From: an uncultured Erysipelotrichaceae bacterium | GTDB taxonomy: Bacteria > Bacillota_I > Bacilli_A > Erysipelotrichales > Erysipelotrichaceae | Assembly (NCBI GenBank): GCA_902786245.1 | Contig: CADABS010000008.1 | Coordinates: forward strand, 1 to 54,183 | DNA: 54,183 nucleotides | Direction: 5' to 3' | Made by a program: the position numbers and the translations under genes | The notes under the pieces: generated by a model | Databases searched by the model: none | What the model saw: only the letters and a program-made list of their open reading frames with translations | Told to the model about the DNA's origin: nothing | Shown: positions 1-7,866 of the stretch, one piece after another | Position numbering within the stretch: the first letter of the stretch is position 1 | How the letters are laid out: every line of letters begins with the position of its first letter

Positions 1-516
1 TTAAGAAAATGATCAAAAAAATGCAGGGCTGATATTTGACCGCTACATTTCACATTACATCAAATGCCGGATTTCCCTTTATTCATCGGGGTTTCCGGCG
101 TTATTGGTTTGTTCAAGTGTCGAAGATGGGATTATACTTGGCTATCCAGTTACGTAGGGTGTGGTGACTTGGAATCTGATATTTATTGCATATATCATTC
201 AGTGATCCGCCACCCGAAAGATAATCTTCTACTGCTTTGACTTTGAACTCTTTGGTATACGAACTGTTCTGCAGCTTCGGCATTAATGATTCCGGACCAT
301 TCGTACGGTACTTGTTTACCCATGTTCTTAATTCCTTCGGACTAACTCCGATATCCGTTGCTATCTGAGATGTTGAGCCTTTACCGCCAATATAGTCCTC
401 ACATGCCTTGATCTTTTCTTCATAGGATATCTTTGATTTCCTTCCCATGATAAAATCCCACCTCCATAGATACACGTTTCTATATTTCGTGTGTCTACTT
501 TGGCGGGATCATATCA
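1..516 (-). mobile_element. Truncated IS3/IS150-type insertion sequence
   Basis: Read on the minus strand, the element begins at 516 with TGATATGATCCCGCC followed by an AAAGTAGACA block (492-501). This is the style of left end seen in IS150-group elements, and a short OrfA-like reading frame follows. It lies 14 bases beyond the stop codon of the CvpA-like gene. No matching right inverted repeat and no DDE OrfB are present before the window edge. The AT-rich sequence at 1-112 has no supported gene. The element is either truncated or cut by the window end; family assignment rests on layout and HTH content only. Confidence 0.6.
113..448 (-). CDS. IS3-family OrfA-like helix-turn-helix protein, short or truncated
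   Basis: A 111-residue protein with two consecutive helix-turn-helix repeats (about residues 5-50 and 58-105). Each starts with a basic segment and carries an aromatic WV.KY or W..KY signature, as in IS150-group OrfA, which binds the element's ends. The ATG at 448 is preceded by GGAGGTG at suitable spacing, so I prefer it to the in-frame start nine codons upstream. Full OrfA proteins of this group are about 170 residues with a coiled coil after the second HTH. That part is absent here, and the frame stops at TGA before any OrfB or frameshift signal. Probably non-functional in transposition. Confidence 0.65.
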   Translation of the reverse strand: MGRKSKISYEEKIKACEDYIGGKGSTSQIATDIGVSPKELRTWVNKYRTNGPESLMPKLQNSSYTKEFKVKAVEDYLSGGGSLNDICNKYQIPSHHTLRNWIAKYNPIFDT

Positions 517-530
517 ATGATTTCCGGTTT

Positions 531-1253
531 TTATTCTGCTTTTTCATCGGGTTCATATATCGTATTTTCGATGCACCAGGCGGTCAGCTCTTCCATGTCT
601 TCACTGCAGATGCGGATGCCTTTCTGCCAGAATTCCTCTGCTTTCTTCTGATCCTGCAGGATCAGTCCTGTGACAGGCTGTGCAGCGCAGCGCACCGGCA
701 GGATGAGAAAGGTATGGCTGACAATATCTCTGCCGCCATCCAGGATGCCGCTGCTCTGGCAGGAGACCAGGATCAGTGCCGCAAGACAGGCATGCAGGGT
801 GAAGGATACGGCTCCGCACAGCGCTCCGGCAATGCGGTCGGCTGTCTGCACGGCACCCGTACTGTGCCTTTTGTTCCGGATCTTTCTGCGGATCAGGGCC
901 GCAAGCACATGGAACAGAACCAGGAAAAGGATGAAGCCGATCAGAAAGCTCATCAGCTGCCGGTAGAAGTCCAGGGCAAATGCATTCAGTCCCGGCCAGG
1001 GGGTATTCCTTCCGGCACTGCGTTCATAAATGAAGCGGCCGACGGCATCGGACCATGCGTCCTGCCAGACAGGGTATATCCTGACAAGCAGCCCGGAGAG
1101 AAACCAGGCAGCCGCACCGGTCAGGAATGACAGAAGAAGATCTGTCAGAACCGTTACGGCACCGGTTTTCCAGCCTCTGTATATCAGCCAGACTGCCAGA
1201 AAGACAAGAATCATATTGATCAGCCAGTAAACGAAAAATCCTGCTGTGAACAT
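531..1253 (-). CDS. CvpA-like integral membrane protein
   Basis: A 240-residue protein with a hydrophobic N-terminus (residues 4-25) and further membrane segments near 30-60, 95-125 and 145-165, ending in an acidic soluble tail. The topology resembles the CvpA/colicin V production family, which in many Bacillota lies near recombination and cell-division genes. No catalytic motif is visible. The start at 1253 has AAAGGA seven bases upstream. It follows the PBP gene on the same strand but is separated from it by a strong terminator (1268-1302), so its expression may depend on read-through. Family assignment is by topology and is not certain. Confidence 0.55.
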   Translation of the reverse strand: MFTAGFFVYWLINMILVFLAVWLIYRGWKTGAVTVLTDLLLSFLTGAAAWFLSGLLVRIYPVWQDAWSDAVGRFIYERSAGRNTPWPGLNAFALDFYRQLMSFLIGFILFLVLFHVLAALIRRKIRNKRHSTGAVQTADRIAGALCGAVSFTLHACLAALILVSCQSSGILDGGRDIVSHTFLILPVRCAAQPVTGLILQDQKKAEEFWQKGIRICSEDMEELTAWCIENTIYEPDEKAE

Positions 1254-1267
1254 ATCGGTTCCTTTCT

Positions 1268-1302
1268 CAAAAGAAAGGGGAGAGACCTCTGCATCTCTCC
1301 CC
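1268..1302 (-). terminator. Rho-independent terminator after the PBP gene
   Basis: On the minus strand a perfect 9-bp stem, GGGGAGAGA (1294-1302) with TCTCTCCCC (1277-1285), closes an 8-base loop and is followed by TTTCTTTT. It lies between the PBP gene and the CvpA-like gene. Confidence 0.85.
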
Positions 1303-1310
1303 GGCTGTTT

Positions 1311-4082
1311 TTATTCTGCCGGTTCTTCCGGTTCGGCAAACGGATCGGTATCGCTGTAGAAGACAAGAACAATGGAGAGGTCAGGATTGATGACACGTCC
1401 GTAGATGGTGTGTCCGTCCTGGGTAAACTTATCGATCGTTCCTTCCGGATGGGAGGAGTCGGTCGGAATTACGGTGTAATTGAGAACCAGGTTATTGTTC
1501 GATGCCCAGTTCAGAATTTCGAAGATGTCGGCACCGGCTTCCGGTGCAGTGATCTTGCGGCGAGGTGTAACGAAGGTCGTACATACTTCGTTGGAAGAAT
1601 CGCTTTCGTTCTCATAGGCATAGAAGCCGCAGACCTGTGTTTCCGTATCATATTCAAGTCCGGATGTATCCGTACTGAATGTTTCCTTATCCGCGGTGAT
1701 CTCCCGGACCGTGCTGCCGTTCTGCATGATTCTAGCTTTATAGCGGACCGGTCCCCATACCCAGGAATAATCGAACATCCGGGTGCCGTAGGCAGTAGCC
1801 AGAATATTTCCGTAGGGATCCTTTGCGGTCATGGTCATACTGCTCGGTGCCACCTCCAGTTTGGAGGGATCCGGATAGGTCGACCAGGAGAAGGTGAGCT
1901 GTTTCATATCATCATCGACACCGGCGCTGAATGTAGCCAGCGACTGCAGAGCAGCTCTGCTTTCCGGTGCGGCGAGCTTGGCGTATTCCGATTTGACCAT
2001 GCCCGTTGTGATATATTCAGCCGGCATGCCTTCGATCGGTGCAGCGTAGGGGAATGTCGCAAGAATATGCGTAATATCCGAGATGCCTTCGGGTCTGGGT
2101 ACCCAGCCCGGTGCTTCGTTGCGGTTGAGTACGTCGAGCATATAGCTGTTGATATTGCCGGTCAGGTTCTGCTGGCCTTTCCAGTCTTCGATCCAGGTAT
2201 GGCATTCTTCAACGGGCAGCGGCTTTTCATAGCCGAGCCATACAGCGGTCGTATACTGGCTGGTTTCGCATACCATCCAGCTTTCTTTCGATGCGCCGTA
2301 GGGGATGCCGTACGGTTCACCGGCGTCGCCGTAGTCGGTCGTACCGGTCTTGGCATATACAGGGTATCCTCTCTGCAGCAGCTGCATGTAGTTGCCCCAG
2401 TTGTACGATACGTTTCTTTCAAGAATCGTTGACATCAGATATGCCGCCTGGGAAGAGACGACCTGACGCGGTGTATACTGCGGTTCGAGGGGATCCTGCA
2501 GACCGCTGCGGTAGACGATGCGCTTGATCGTATGCGGTTCGATGTAATAGCCGCCGTTCATGTTTACGGCATGGGCAGCCATCAGTTCCTTGGCGCTGAT
2601 CAGCATCGTGCCGGCGCCGATGGCGTACTGAATATCGAACAGATCGCGGTTGAAGTGGGAAAGTCCGATGCTTTCGAGATAATCGCAGACCTTGTCGGAG
2701 CCGATCGCTGCGATGACATCCTGCAGCGCCTGGATGGCGGGTGTGTTCAGCGACCAGCCGACGGCTGCGTCGATCTTCAGATGTCCTCTGTATACATTCG
2801 TTCCGGCATTGGTGAAGACATGGCTTCCGTATGCGACCGGCTGGTCGGTGACGACATGGTCGGTTGCCCAGCCGAGATATTCAAATGCGAGCAGATAGTC
2901 GAGAATCGGCTTGACCGTGGAACCGGGCTGGTTGAACTGATCGGTTGCGTGGTTCAGCAGCATCGATCCGCCTCTTGCGTAGTTGCGGCCGCCGCCGATG
3001 CCGACGATTTCACCGGTCTGGTTGTTTTCGGAAATGATCGCGTTTTCGACATAATCATCGAAGAACTGGATCCAGGTCTCACCGGCCTGAATGTTTTCGA
3101 TCTCCGTCTGGACATAGGGATCCATGGCGGTATAGATTTCCATGGATACGGTCAGCGGATCCTGTCCGGTGACGCGTTCTGCTTCTTTGACGACTTCATC
3201 GATATATGCCTGATATCTGTAGCCGTTGCCGTCTTCTTCTTCGCCATATGGGTCGACGAGCAGGTCTTCGACCTTGACGCTTTCGGCCAGCATATATTCT
3301 TCATCATTGATATAGCCGTGATTCCACATCTGGTAGAGAACTTCGTTTCTTCTGTACGTAGCGTTTTCCAGATACCAGTGCGGATCGTAATAGTAAGGTG
3401 AATTGACGATGCCGGCCATCAGCGCCGCCTCGGAGATGCCGATTTCCCAGACATTCTTTCCGAAGTACTGCTGGCAGGCTTTCTGAATGCCGCGGATATT
3501 GCCGATACCGCCGAAATTCAGCTTGTTCATGTACATCTCGAAGATTTCCTTCTTCGTCGTCTGCTTCTCCAGTTCGATGGCCAGAGCGATCTGCTGGACT
3601 TTGTATTCGACGTCCTTGGTCCGCGATGTACCGCTCTCATCGTTCATGAAGTAGGTCATCTTGACCAACTGCATCGTGAAGGTGGAGCCGCCCTGCATGT
3701 TGTGGTTCGTAAACGTCTCGATGACCGCCTTGGTGAAACGCGGGATGTCAAAGCCGTTGTGCGTCCAGTAGCGGGAGTCTTCAATTGCCAGGAAGGCATC
3801 GACCAGGGCTTCCGGAATCTCGTCATAGGTGATATTTTCACGCAGCTGGGTTCCGATATCGGCGATCTGGTTGCCTTCGGCATCGAAGATCAGCGTCGAC
3901 TCCTGGGTCAGGAAGTCATTGACGTCCAGATCCGGTGTGCCCTTGAGCCAGCCGTTGAGTCCGATCAGTCCGACGGTGCCGCCGACCAGTTCGAAGCCCA
4001 CCAATATGGCCATGAATAATGTTATAAACCGGAATCCATGGAATCTCTTCCGCGTTCCGGCGGGCTGTCTTTTATTTGCCAT
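1311..4082 (-). CDS. ponA: Class A penicillin-binding protein (glycosyltransferase plus transpeptidase)
   Basis: A 923-residue bifunctional peptidoglycan synthase. A short cytoplasmic basic segment and one membrane anchor (about residues 18-42) precede a GT51 domain with EDSRYWTHNGFD (101-112) and GGSTFTMQL (131-139). The transpeptidase domain has the triad STVK (388-391), SLN (444-446) and KTG (578-580). A beta-rich C-terminal region of roughly 250 residues follows. The start at 4082 has AAGGAG nine bases upstream, is at the natural basic N-terminus, and overlaps the end of recU by 11 bases, the recU-ponA order known from Bacillus. It polymerises and cross-links lipid II outside the membrane. 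Confidence 0.95.
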   Translation of the reverse strand: MANKRQPAGTRKRFHGFRFITLFMAILVGFELVGGTVGLIGLNGWLKGTPDLDVNDFLTQESTLIFDAEGNQIADIGTQLRENITYDEIPEALVDAFLAIEDSRYWTHNGFDIPRFTKAVIETFTNHNMQGGSTFTMQLVKMTYFMNDESGTSRTKDVEYKVQQIALAIELEKQTTKKEIFEMYMNKLNFGGIGNIRGIQKACQQYFGKNVWEIGISEAALMAGIVNSPYYYDPHWYLENATYRRNEVLYQMWNHGYINDEEYMLAESVKVEDLLVDPYGEEEDGNGYRYQAYIDEVVKEAERVTGQDPLTVSMEIYTAMDPYVQTEIENIQAGETWIQFFDDYVENAIISENNQTGEIVGIGGGRNYARGGSMLLNHATDQFNQPGSTVKPILDYLLAFEYLGWATDHVVTDQPVAYGSHVFTNAGTNVYRGHLKIDAAVGWSLNTPAIQALQDVIAAIGSDKVCDYLESIGLSHFNRDLFDIQYAIGAGTMLISAKELMAAHAVNMNGGYYIEPHTIKRIVYRSGLQDPLEPQYTPRQVVSSQAAYLMSTILERNVSYNWGNYMQLLQRGYPVYAKTGTTDYGDAGEPYGIPYGASKESWMVCETSQYTTAVWLGYEKPLPVEECHTWIEDWKGQQNLTGNINSYMLDVLNRNEAPGWVPRPEGISDITHILATFPYAAPIEGMPAEYITTGMVKSEYAKLAAPESRAALQSLATFSAGVDDDMKQLTFSWSTYPDPSKLEVAPSSMTMTAKDPYGNILATAYGTRMFDYSWVWGPVRYKARIMQNGSTVREITADKETFSTDTSGLEYDTETQVCGFYAYENESDSSNEVCTTFVTPRRKITAPEAGADIFEILNWASNNNLVLNYTVIPTDSSHPEGTIDKFTQDGHTIYGRVINPDLSIVLVFYSDTDPFAEPEEPAE

Positions 4083-4662
4083 CTGCTGTATCTCCTTTTT
4101 CAAAATAGTACCTGTCCACGATTTCCAGATAATCGACAGGTTTCGTGTAGGTTTCACGGATCAGAAAGCAGTTTTCCGTGAACCAGTCATGCGGAATCGA
4201 ACTGCGTTCGGCCGTATTGATATATTGTATCATTCTGTCAGCCGGAACAAACCATGTTTCATTGAAATCGATAAAGCGGATGATCGCAAATGCGATGCCG
4301 CCATGGCGGATAATGCTTTCCAGGTGACGGATCTGATGGGCATGGATCGACTTCAGCGGAAATGAAGTAGGCACCCGGCATTCTTTGGCTTCGAAATCGA
4401 TGTATCTGCCGCGGTAGATGCCGTTGTAGTCGGTCGTGCTCGGTGTCTTGAAGTAGGCTTCCGTGATCTTCGCCTTGTTGCGGGAAGGGTAGTCTACCTT
4501 GACAATGGTGACAGGCGTCGGCTTTTTATGGATCACGGCTCTGTCTTCATCCAGATAGTTCTGGTTTGTCAGATTGATTTCATGTTCCAGTTCCATGCCC
4601 CGGCCGCCGGCCGAAACACTGCTGGTCCATGTGCTTTTTTTGCCGTTCGGATAATTGACCAT
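4072..4662 (-). CDS. recU: Holliday junction resolvase RecU
   Basis: A 196-residue nuclease-fold protein of normal RecU length. Recognisable features are GRGMELEHEIN near the N-terminus, the K-V-D-Y-P core, and the catalytic segment ending with YIDFEAKEC, followed by HQIRHLE and the F-I-R-F-I-DF strand. RecU resolves four-way junctions during recombinational repair and segregation. I chose ATG 4662, which has GGGCGGTG upstream; an alternative GTG three codons earlier (4671) lies only eight bases from a TATAAT box. It forms an operon with the PBP gene, which starts inside its last codons. Confidence 0.93.
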   Translation of the reverse strand: MVNYPNGKKSTWTSSVSAGGRGMELEHEINLTNQNYLDEDRAVIHKKPTPVTIVKVDYPSRNKAKITEAYFKTPSTTDYNGIYRGRYIDFEAKECRVPTSFPLKSIHAHQIRHLESIIRHGGIAFAIIRFIDFNETWFVPADRMIQYINTAERSSIPHDWFTENCFLIRETYTKPVDYLEIVDRYYFEKGDTADGK

Positions 4663-4679
4663 CGTGTTCACCGCCCTAT

Positions 4680-4685
4680 ATTATA
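4680..4685 (-). promoter_or_regulatory. Probable recU-ponA -10 box
   Basis: Minus-strand TATAAT ends eight bases before GTG 4671 and 17 bases before ATG 4662. The -35 region at 17-bp spacing (TTCCTT) is weak. The leader would be at most about 12 bases. Confidence 0.5.
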
Positions 4686-4714
4686 CAATTCCCGGATTGA
4701 ATAAGGAAGATTTA

Positions 4715-4743
4715 TTGATTTTCACAAAATCCGATGAGATAAT
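4715..4743 (+). promoter_or_regulatory. gpsB promoter
   Basis: TTGATT (4715-4720), a 17-bp spacer and GATAAT (4738-4743) lie 21 bases before the gpsB start, divergent from the recU promoter. Confidence 0.75.
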
Positions 4744-4764
4744 GAACGGCAGGAGGCAGTCGTC

Positions 4765-5097
4765 ATGGCAAAGTTCAATCTGGATCCGCAGGAAATAGTC
4801 GATAAAGAATTTGATATTGAGTTTAAAGGCTACAGTCCCGACCAGGTTGACATGATGCTTGATCAGGTCATCAAGGACTATCAGACCTATCAGAAGCTGG
4901 TCAATGACCTGGATATGAAGGTCGAGGACCTGGAACGGACGAATGCGTCTCTGAGAGCGAAGCTGATCGAACTGGAAGGCAAGCTGAAAGCACAGTCGGA
5001 AGGTTCATCGATGAGCGCAGGCGCGGCCAATGTCGACATTCTCAAGAGATTGTCAAGACTTGAGAAACAGGTGTTCGACGAGAAAAACCGCCAGTAG
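4765..5097 (+). CDS. gpsB: Cell-cycle protein GpsB
   Basis: A 110-residue coiled-coil protein. The N-terminal DivIVA-type module carries FDIEFKGYSPDQVDMML (about residues 17-33), followed by a heptad-rich coiled coil (35-75) and a short C-terminal helix LKRLSRLEKQVF, the typical GpsB trimerisation end. Length matches GpsB rather than the longer DivIVA. GpsB connects division-site proteins with class A PBPs, which fits its divergent position next to the PBP operon. ATG is preceded by AGGAGG. Confidence 0.92.
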   Translation: MAKFNLDPQEIVDKEFDIEFKGYSPDQVDMMLDQVIKDYQTYQKLVNDLDMKVEDLERTNASLRAKLIELEGKLKAQSEGSSMSAGAANVDILKRLSRLEKQVFDEKNRQ

Positions 5098-5100
5098 AAA

Positions 5101-5450
5101 AATATACACGTGAGGCAGCCGCTGGGTAACCAGAGGAAAGTCCATGCTCGCACAGGCTGCGATGCCTGTAGTGTTTGTGCCTGTCCAATCAATAAGGCAG
5201 GGCACCGGAGACGGTGACGGCGGAGCAGAAGCCTAAAGACGATGTCCATGGCGGATGCCCTTAAGGTGTCACAGTGACGTAGTCCGTATGGAAACGTACG
5301 GAGTGGAACGGGATAAACCCCGCAAGCGAGAAACCCAAATTCGGTAGGGGAACCGGCCGGGATGAAATGAAATCGACGCCGGGTGTGAAAGCACAGATAA
5401 ATGGCTGCCATGCCGCAAGGCAGACAGAACATGGCTTATGATCGTGTGTA
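5101..5450 (+). ncRNA. rnpB: RNase P RNA, bacterial type B
   Basis: This is the catalytic RNA of RNase P, which matures tRNA 5' ends. The conserved block AGAGGAAAGTCCATGCTCGC lies near the 5' end. The core CCACAGTGACG-like segment, GAGTGGAACG, AGCGAGAAACCCAAATT and GGTAGGGGAACC follow, with ACAGAACATGGCTTA at the 3' side, in the same order as in Bacillus subtilis. Terminal segments ATACACG and CGTGTGTAT can pair. About 350 bases, slightly shorter than the B. subtilis RNA. Ends are estimated. Confidence 0.95.
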
Positions 5451-5456
5451 TTCACA

Positions 5457-5480
5457 GGGAAGAGCAATCTTCCCTTTTTT
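5457..5480 (+). terminator. rnpB terminator
   Basis: GGGAAGA, GCAA loop, TCTTCCC, then six T's, directly after the RNase P RNA. Confidence 0.92.
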
Positions 5481-5500
5481 GTACCGGGAACGTCTTTGCA

Positions 5501-5509
5501 TGGTATACT
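5501..5509 (+). promoter_or_regulatory. Extended -10 promoter for pgsA
   Basis: TGG-TATACT (5501-5509) after the rnpB terminator; no good -35 at normal spacing. It lies 24 bases before the pgsA start. Confidence 0.55.
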
Positions 5510-5533
5510 AGTAAGAACGGAGGAAATTCGATT

Positions 5534-6127
5534 ATGAATCTGCCTAACAGGTTGACAATCTTCAGGATCGTTCTGATTCCTGTCATCATACTGGTATATC
5601 TGTTCCCGTATTCCGTCTTCGGAATCGAACCGGCGGTGCTGCAGATCGGCGGCATCAGTCTCTCGGTGATCAATATCATCGCCCTGATCATCTATGTCAC
5701 GGCGGCGGTGACGGATGCGCTGGACGGACATATCGCCCGCAGCCGCAATATGATCACGACATTCGGCAAATTTGCCGATCCGATCGCGGACAAGCTTCTG
5801 ACGACAGCGATGTTTCTGCTGTTTGTCAGCCGCGGTATCATCCCGGTCGTTCCGGTTATTATCATGATCGCCCGGGATACGGTCGTCGACGGCTGCCGGA
5901 TGATGGCTGCGTCCAACGGCAAAGTCGTTGCGGCAGGCATGATGGGCAAGATCAAGACGGTTCTGCAGATGGTTACGGTCGCCCTGGTGCTTCTGAACAA
6001 TCTGCCGTTTGAAATGTGGAATCTGCCGGTAGCGGAGATCATGCTGTGGTTTGCGGCACTGGTGTCCTTTGCGTCCGGCGTGCAGTATTTCAACCAGATG
6101 AAGGAAGATATTCTGGAATCAAAATAA
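5534..6127 (+). CDS. pgsA: CDP-diacylglycerol-glycerol-3-phosphate 3-phosphatidyltransferase
   Basis: A 197-residue membrane enzyme that makes phosphatidylglycerol phosphate from CDP-diacylglycerol. The CDP-alcohol phosphotransferase motif is complete: DALDGHIARSRN, then G..ADP.ADK (about residues 60-90). Five or six membrane helices surround it. The start MNLPNRLTIFR at 5534 is standard for PgsA and has GGAGG ten bases upstream; the longer upstream frame runs into the rnpB terminator and is rejected. pgsA next to recA is a common Bacillota arrangement. Confidence 0.95.
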   Translation: MNLPNRLTIFRIVLIPVIILVYLFPYSVFGIEPAVLQIGGISLSVINIIALIIYVTAAVTDALDGHIARSRNMITTFGKFADPIADKLLTTAMFLLFVSRGIIPVVPVIIMIARDTVVDGCRMMAASNGKVVAAGMMGKIKTVLQMVTVALVLLNNLPFEMWNLPVAEIMLWFAALVSFASGVQYFNQMKEDILESK

Positions 6128-6181
6128 AAATGCCTGTTTTTCTGAAACAGTGCGTATAACCTTGATAGGAGGCTGTATAAA

Positions 6182-7234
6182 ATGGCAAAAGATACAAAAC
6201 TGAAAGATCTGACAGATGACAAGAAAGACCAGCTGCTTCTTGATGCTGTAAAGACGATTGAGAAAGAATACGGAAAAGGCTCGATCATGCGCCTTGGCGA
6301 CAGGGCGGAGGTCAGTGTCGATGCGATCCCGTCCGGATCGCTGGCCCTGGATCTGGCTCTGGGCATCGGCGGATATCCCAAGGGAAGAATCATTGAAATC
6401 TACGGTCCGGAGTCTTCCGGCAAGACGACACTGGCGCTGCATGCGATCGCCGAGTGTCAGAAAAAGGGCGGCCGCTGCGCATTCATCGATGCGGAAAATG
6501 CGATCGATCCTGTCTATGCGAAAAACCTCGGTGTCGATATTGATGAACTGATTCTCTCGCAGCCGGACAGCGGCGAGCAGGCTCTGGATATTACCGAGAT
6601 CCTGATCAAGAGCGGTGCCATTGATCTGGTCGTCATCGACTCGGTCGCTGCCCTTGTCCCGCAGGCGGAACTGGACGGTGAAATGGGCGACGCCAGCGTC
6701 GGTCTGCAGGCCCGTCTGATGTCCAAGGCAATGCGCAAGCTTGCCGGTGTCATGAATCATTCAAATACGACTGCGATCTTCATCAACCAGCTGCGTGAAA
6801 AGGTCGGAATCATGTTCGGCAATCCCGAGACGACCCCGGGCGGCAGAGCACTGAAGTTCTATTCTTCGGTCCGTCTGGATGTAAGAAAAGGCGAAGCGCT
6901 GAAGAACGGTTCGGATGTCATCGGCAACGCGACAAAGATCAAGGTCGTCAAGAACAAGGTCGCTCCGCCGTTCAGAACGGCGCTGGTCACGATCATCTAC
7001 GGCGAAGGTATTTCCCATGTCGATGAGATCATCAACATGGCAGTGGAAAACGATATCATCGATAAGTCGGGTGCCTGGTTCTCCTATGAAGGCGAAAAGA
7101 TCGGCCAGGGCTTCCAGGCAGTCCGCGAATACATGAAGACACATCCGGAATTTGACGAAAAAGTAACGCAGCAGGTCAAGGAAAAGCTTTTTGCGGCTGC
7201 TGCACCTGCAAAGGATGAAACAGAACCGGCATGA
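6182..7234 (+). CDS. recA: Recombinase RecA
   Basis: A 350-residue RecA of normal length. Walker [10 protein letters not shown] lies at residues 75-83, the Walker B strand [13 protein letters not shown] follows, and the L2-type segment has [17 protein letters not shown]-terminal acidic tail is present. It forms filaments on single-stranded DNA for strand exchange and SOS induction. AGGAGG is well placed before ATG. The 54-base upstream gap contains a small stem (CTGTTT/AAACAG) but no Bacillus-type SOS operator (CGAAC-N4-GTTCG), so damage control is not visible here. Confidence 0.98.
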   Translation: MAKDTKLKDLTDDKKDQLLLDAVKTIEKEYGKGSIMRLGDRAEVSVDAIPSGSLALDLALGIGGYPKGRIIEIYGPESSGKTTLALHAIAECQKKGGRCAFIDAENAIDPVYAKNLGVDIDELILSQPDSGEQALDITEILIKSGAIDLVVIDSVAALVPQAELDGEMGDASVGLQARLMSKAMRKLAGVMNHSNTTAIFINQLREKVGIMFGNPETTPGGRALKFYSSVRLDVRKGEALKNGSDVIGNATKIKVVKNKVAPPFRTALVTIIYGEGISHVDEIINMAVENDIIDKSGAWFSYEGEKIGQGFQAVREYMKTHPEFDEKVTQQVKEKLFAAAAPAKDETEPA

Positions 7235-7251
7235 TCCGATTCTGTTTTTTT
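7219..7251 (+). terminator. recA terminator overlapping its stop codon
   Basis: ACAGAA-C-CGG, loop CATGAT, CCG-A-TTCTGT, then a run of seven T's. The last recA codons and the TGA lie inside the stem-loop. Confidence 0.85.
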
Positions 7252-7264
7252 GAACAGAGACGCT

Positions 7265-7756
7265 ATGGAAGGGTTTGAGAACTGGTATCAGAAACTGTCG
7301 GAAAAGATGCGCAGCCATCCGGATGCGGTTTTCGTGCTGAACCGGTTCAATACCGTTTTTACCGCTCTGTTCTATCTGATTTACGGGGCGGTGCTGTTTT
7401 ACTGTCTGATGTACCGCAGACAGGATGTATTTCAGTTTATCATCATCCCGGGCGGCGGGTTTGCGGCGGTTACGGTGCTGCGGCGGCTGCTCAACCGCAG
7501 GCGTCCCTATGAAGCACTGGCAATCGATCCGCTGATCACCAAGGATACCGAAGGAAATTCCTTTCCCAGCCGGCATATGTATTCGGCTGCGGTCATTTCC
7601 ATGTGCATGTGGAAAATCTGGCCGCCGGCCGGCATTGTGCTGGTGGTCCTGACGGTGCTGGAAGGGTTTACCCGGGTCATCGGCGGTGTGCATTATCCTT
7701 CCGATGTACTGGCAGGCACGGCAATCGGTGTTCTGTGCGGGCTGCTGCTGCATTGA
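7265..7756 (+). CDS. PAP2-family membrane phosphatase
   Basis: A 163-residue membrane protein with the PAP2 phosphatase motifs in order: RLLNRRRP (motif 1, with Arg in place of the usual first Lys), FPSRHMYSA (motif 2, PSRH for PSGH) and TRVIGGVHYPSD (motif 3, catalytic His and Asp). Family members dephosphorylate lipid phosphates such as undecaprenyl pyrophosphate or phosphatidylglycerol phosphate. The exact substrate cannot be read from sequence, though its position near pgsA is suggestive. ATG 7265 is chosen over an in-frame TTG at 7250 that lies in the recA terminator. No strong ribosome site is visible. Confidence 0.82.
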   Translation: MEGFENWYQKLSEKMRSHPDAVFVLNRFNTVFTALFYLIYGAVLFYCLMYRRQDVFQFIIIPGGGFAAVTVLRRLLNRRRPYEALAIDPLITKDTEGNSFPSRHMYSAAVISMCMWKIWPPAGIVLVVLTVLEGFTRVIGGVHYPSDVLAGTAIGVLCGLLLH

Positions 7757-7791
7757 GATATCGATTAAAAATTGTAAATTGTCATATAAAC

Positions 7792-7820
7792 TTGTGAAAA
7801 ATATGTGAAACCGCTATAAT
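7792..7820 (+). promoter_or_regulatory. rny promoter
   Basis: TTGTGA (7792-7797), 17-bp spacer, TATAAT (7815-7820), giving a leader of about 40 bases. Confidence 0.85.
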
Positions 7821-7866
7821 TATCCGGAGAGAATTTTTCTCTGCAACGAAAAATGGAGGAACTTGT

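Noticed and set aside
447-1130. 227-codon plus-strand frame overlapping the IS end and the CvpA-like gene
   Set aside because: It crosses the IS boundary and is antisense to a membrane protein with plausible topology and ribosome site.
6128-6181. SOS operator upstream of recA
   Set aside because: No CGAAC-N4-GTTCG or close variant; only a short CTGTTT/AAACAG stem without a T run.
7250-7264. TTG start for the PAP2 phosphatase
   Set aside because: It lies in the T run of the recA terminator with no ribosome site; ATG 7265 is more likely.
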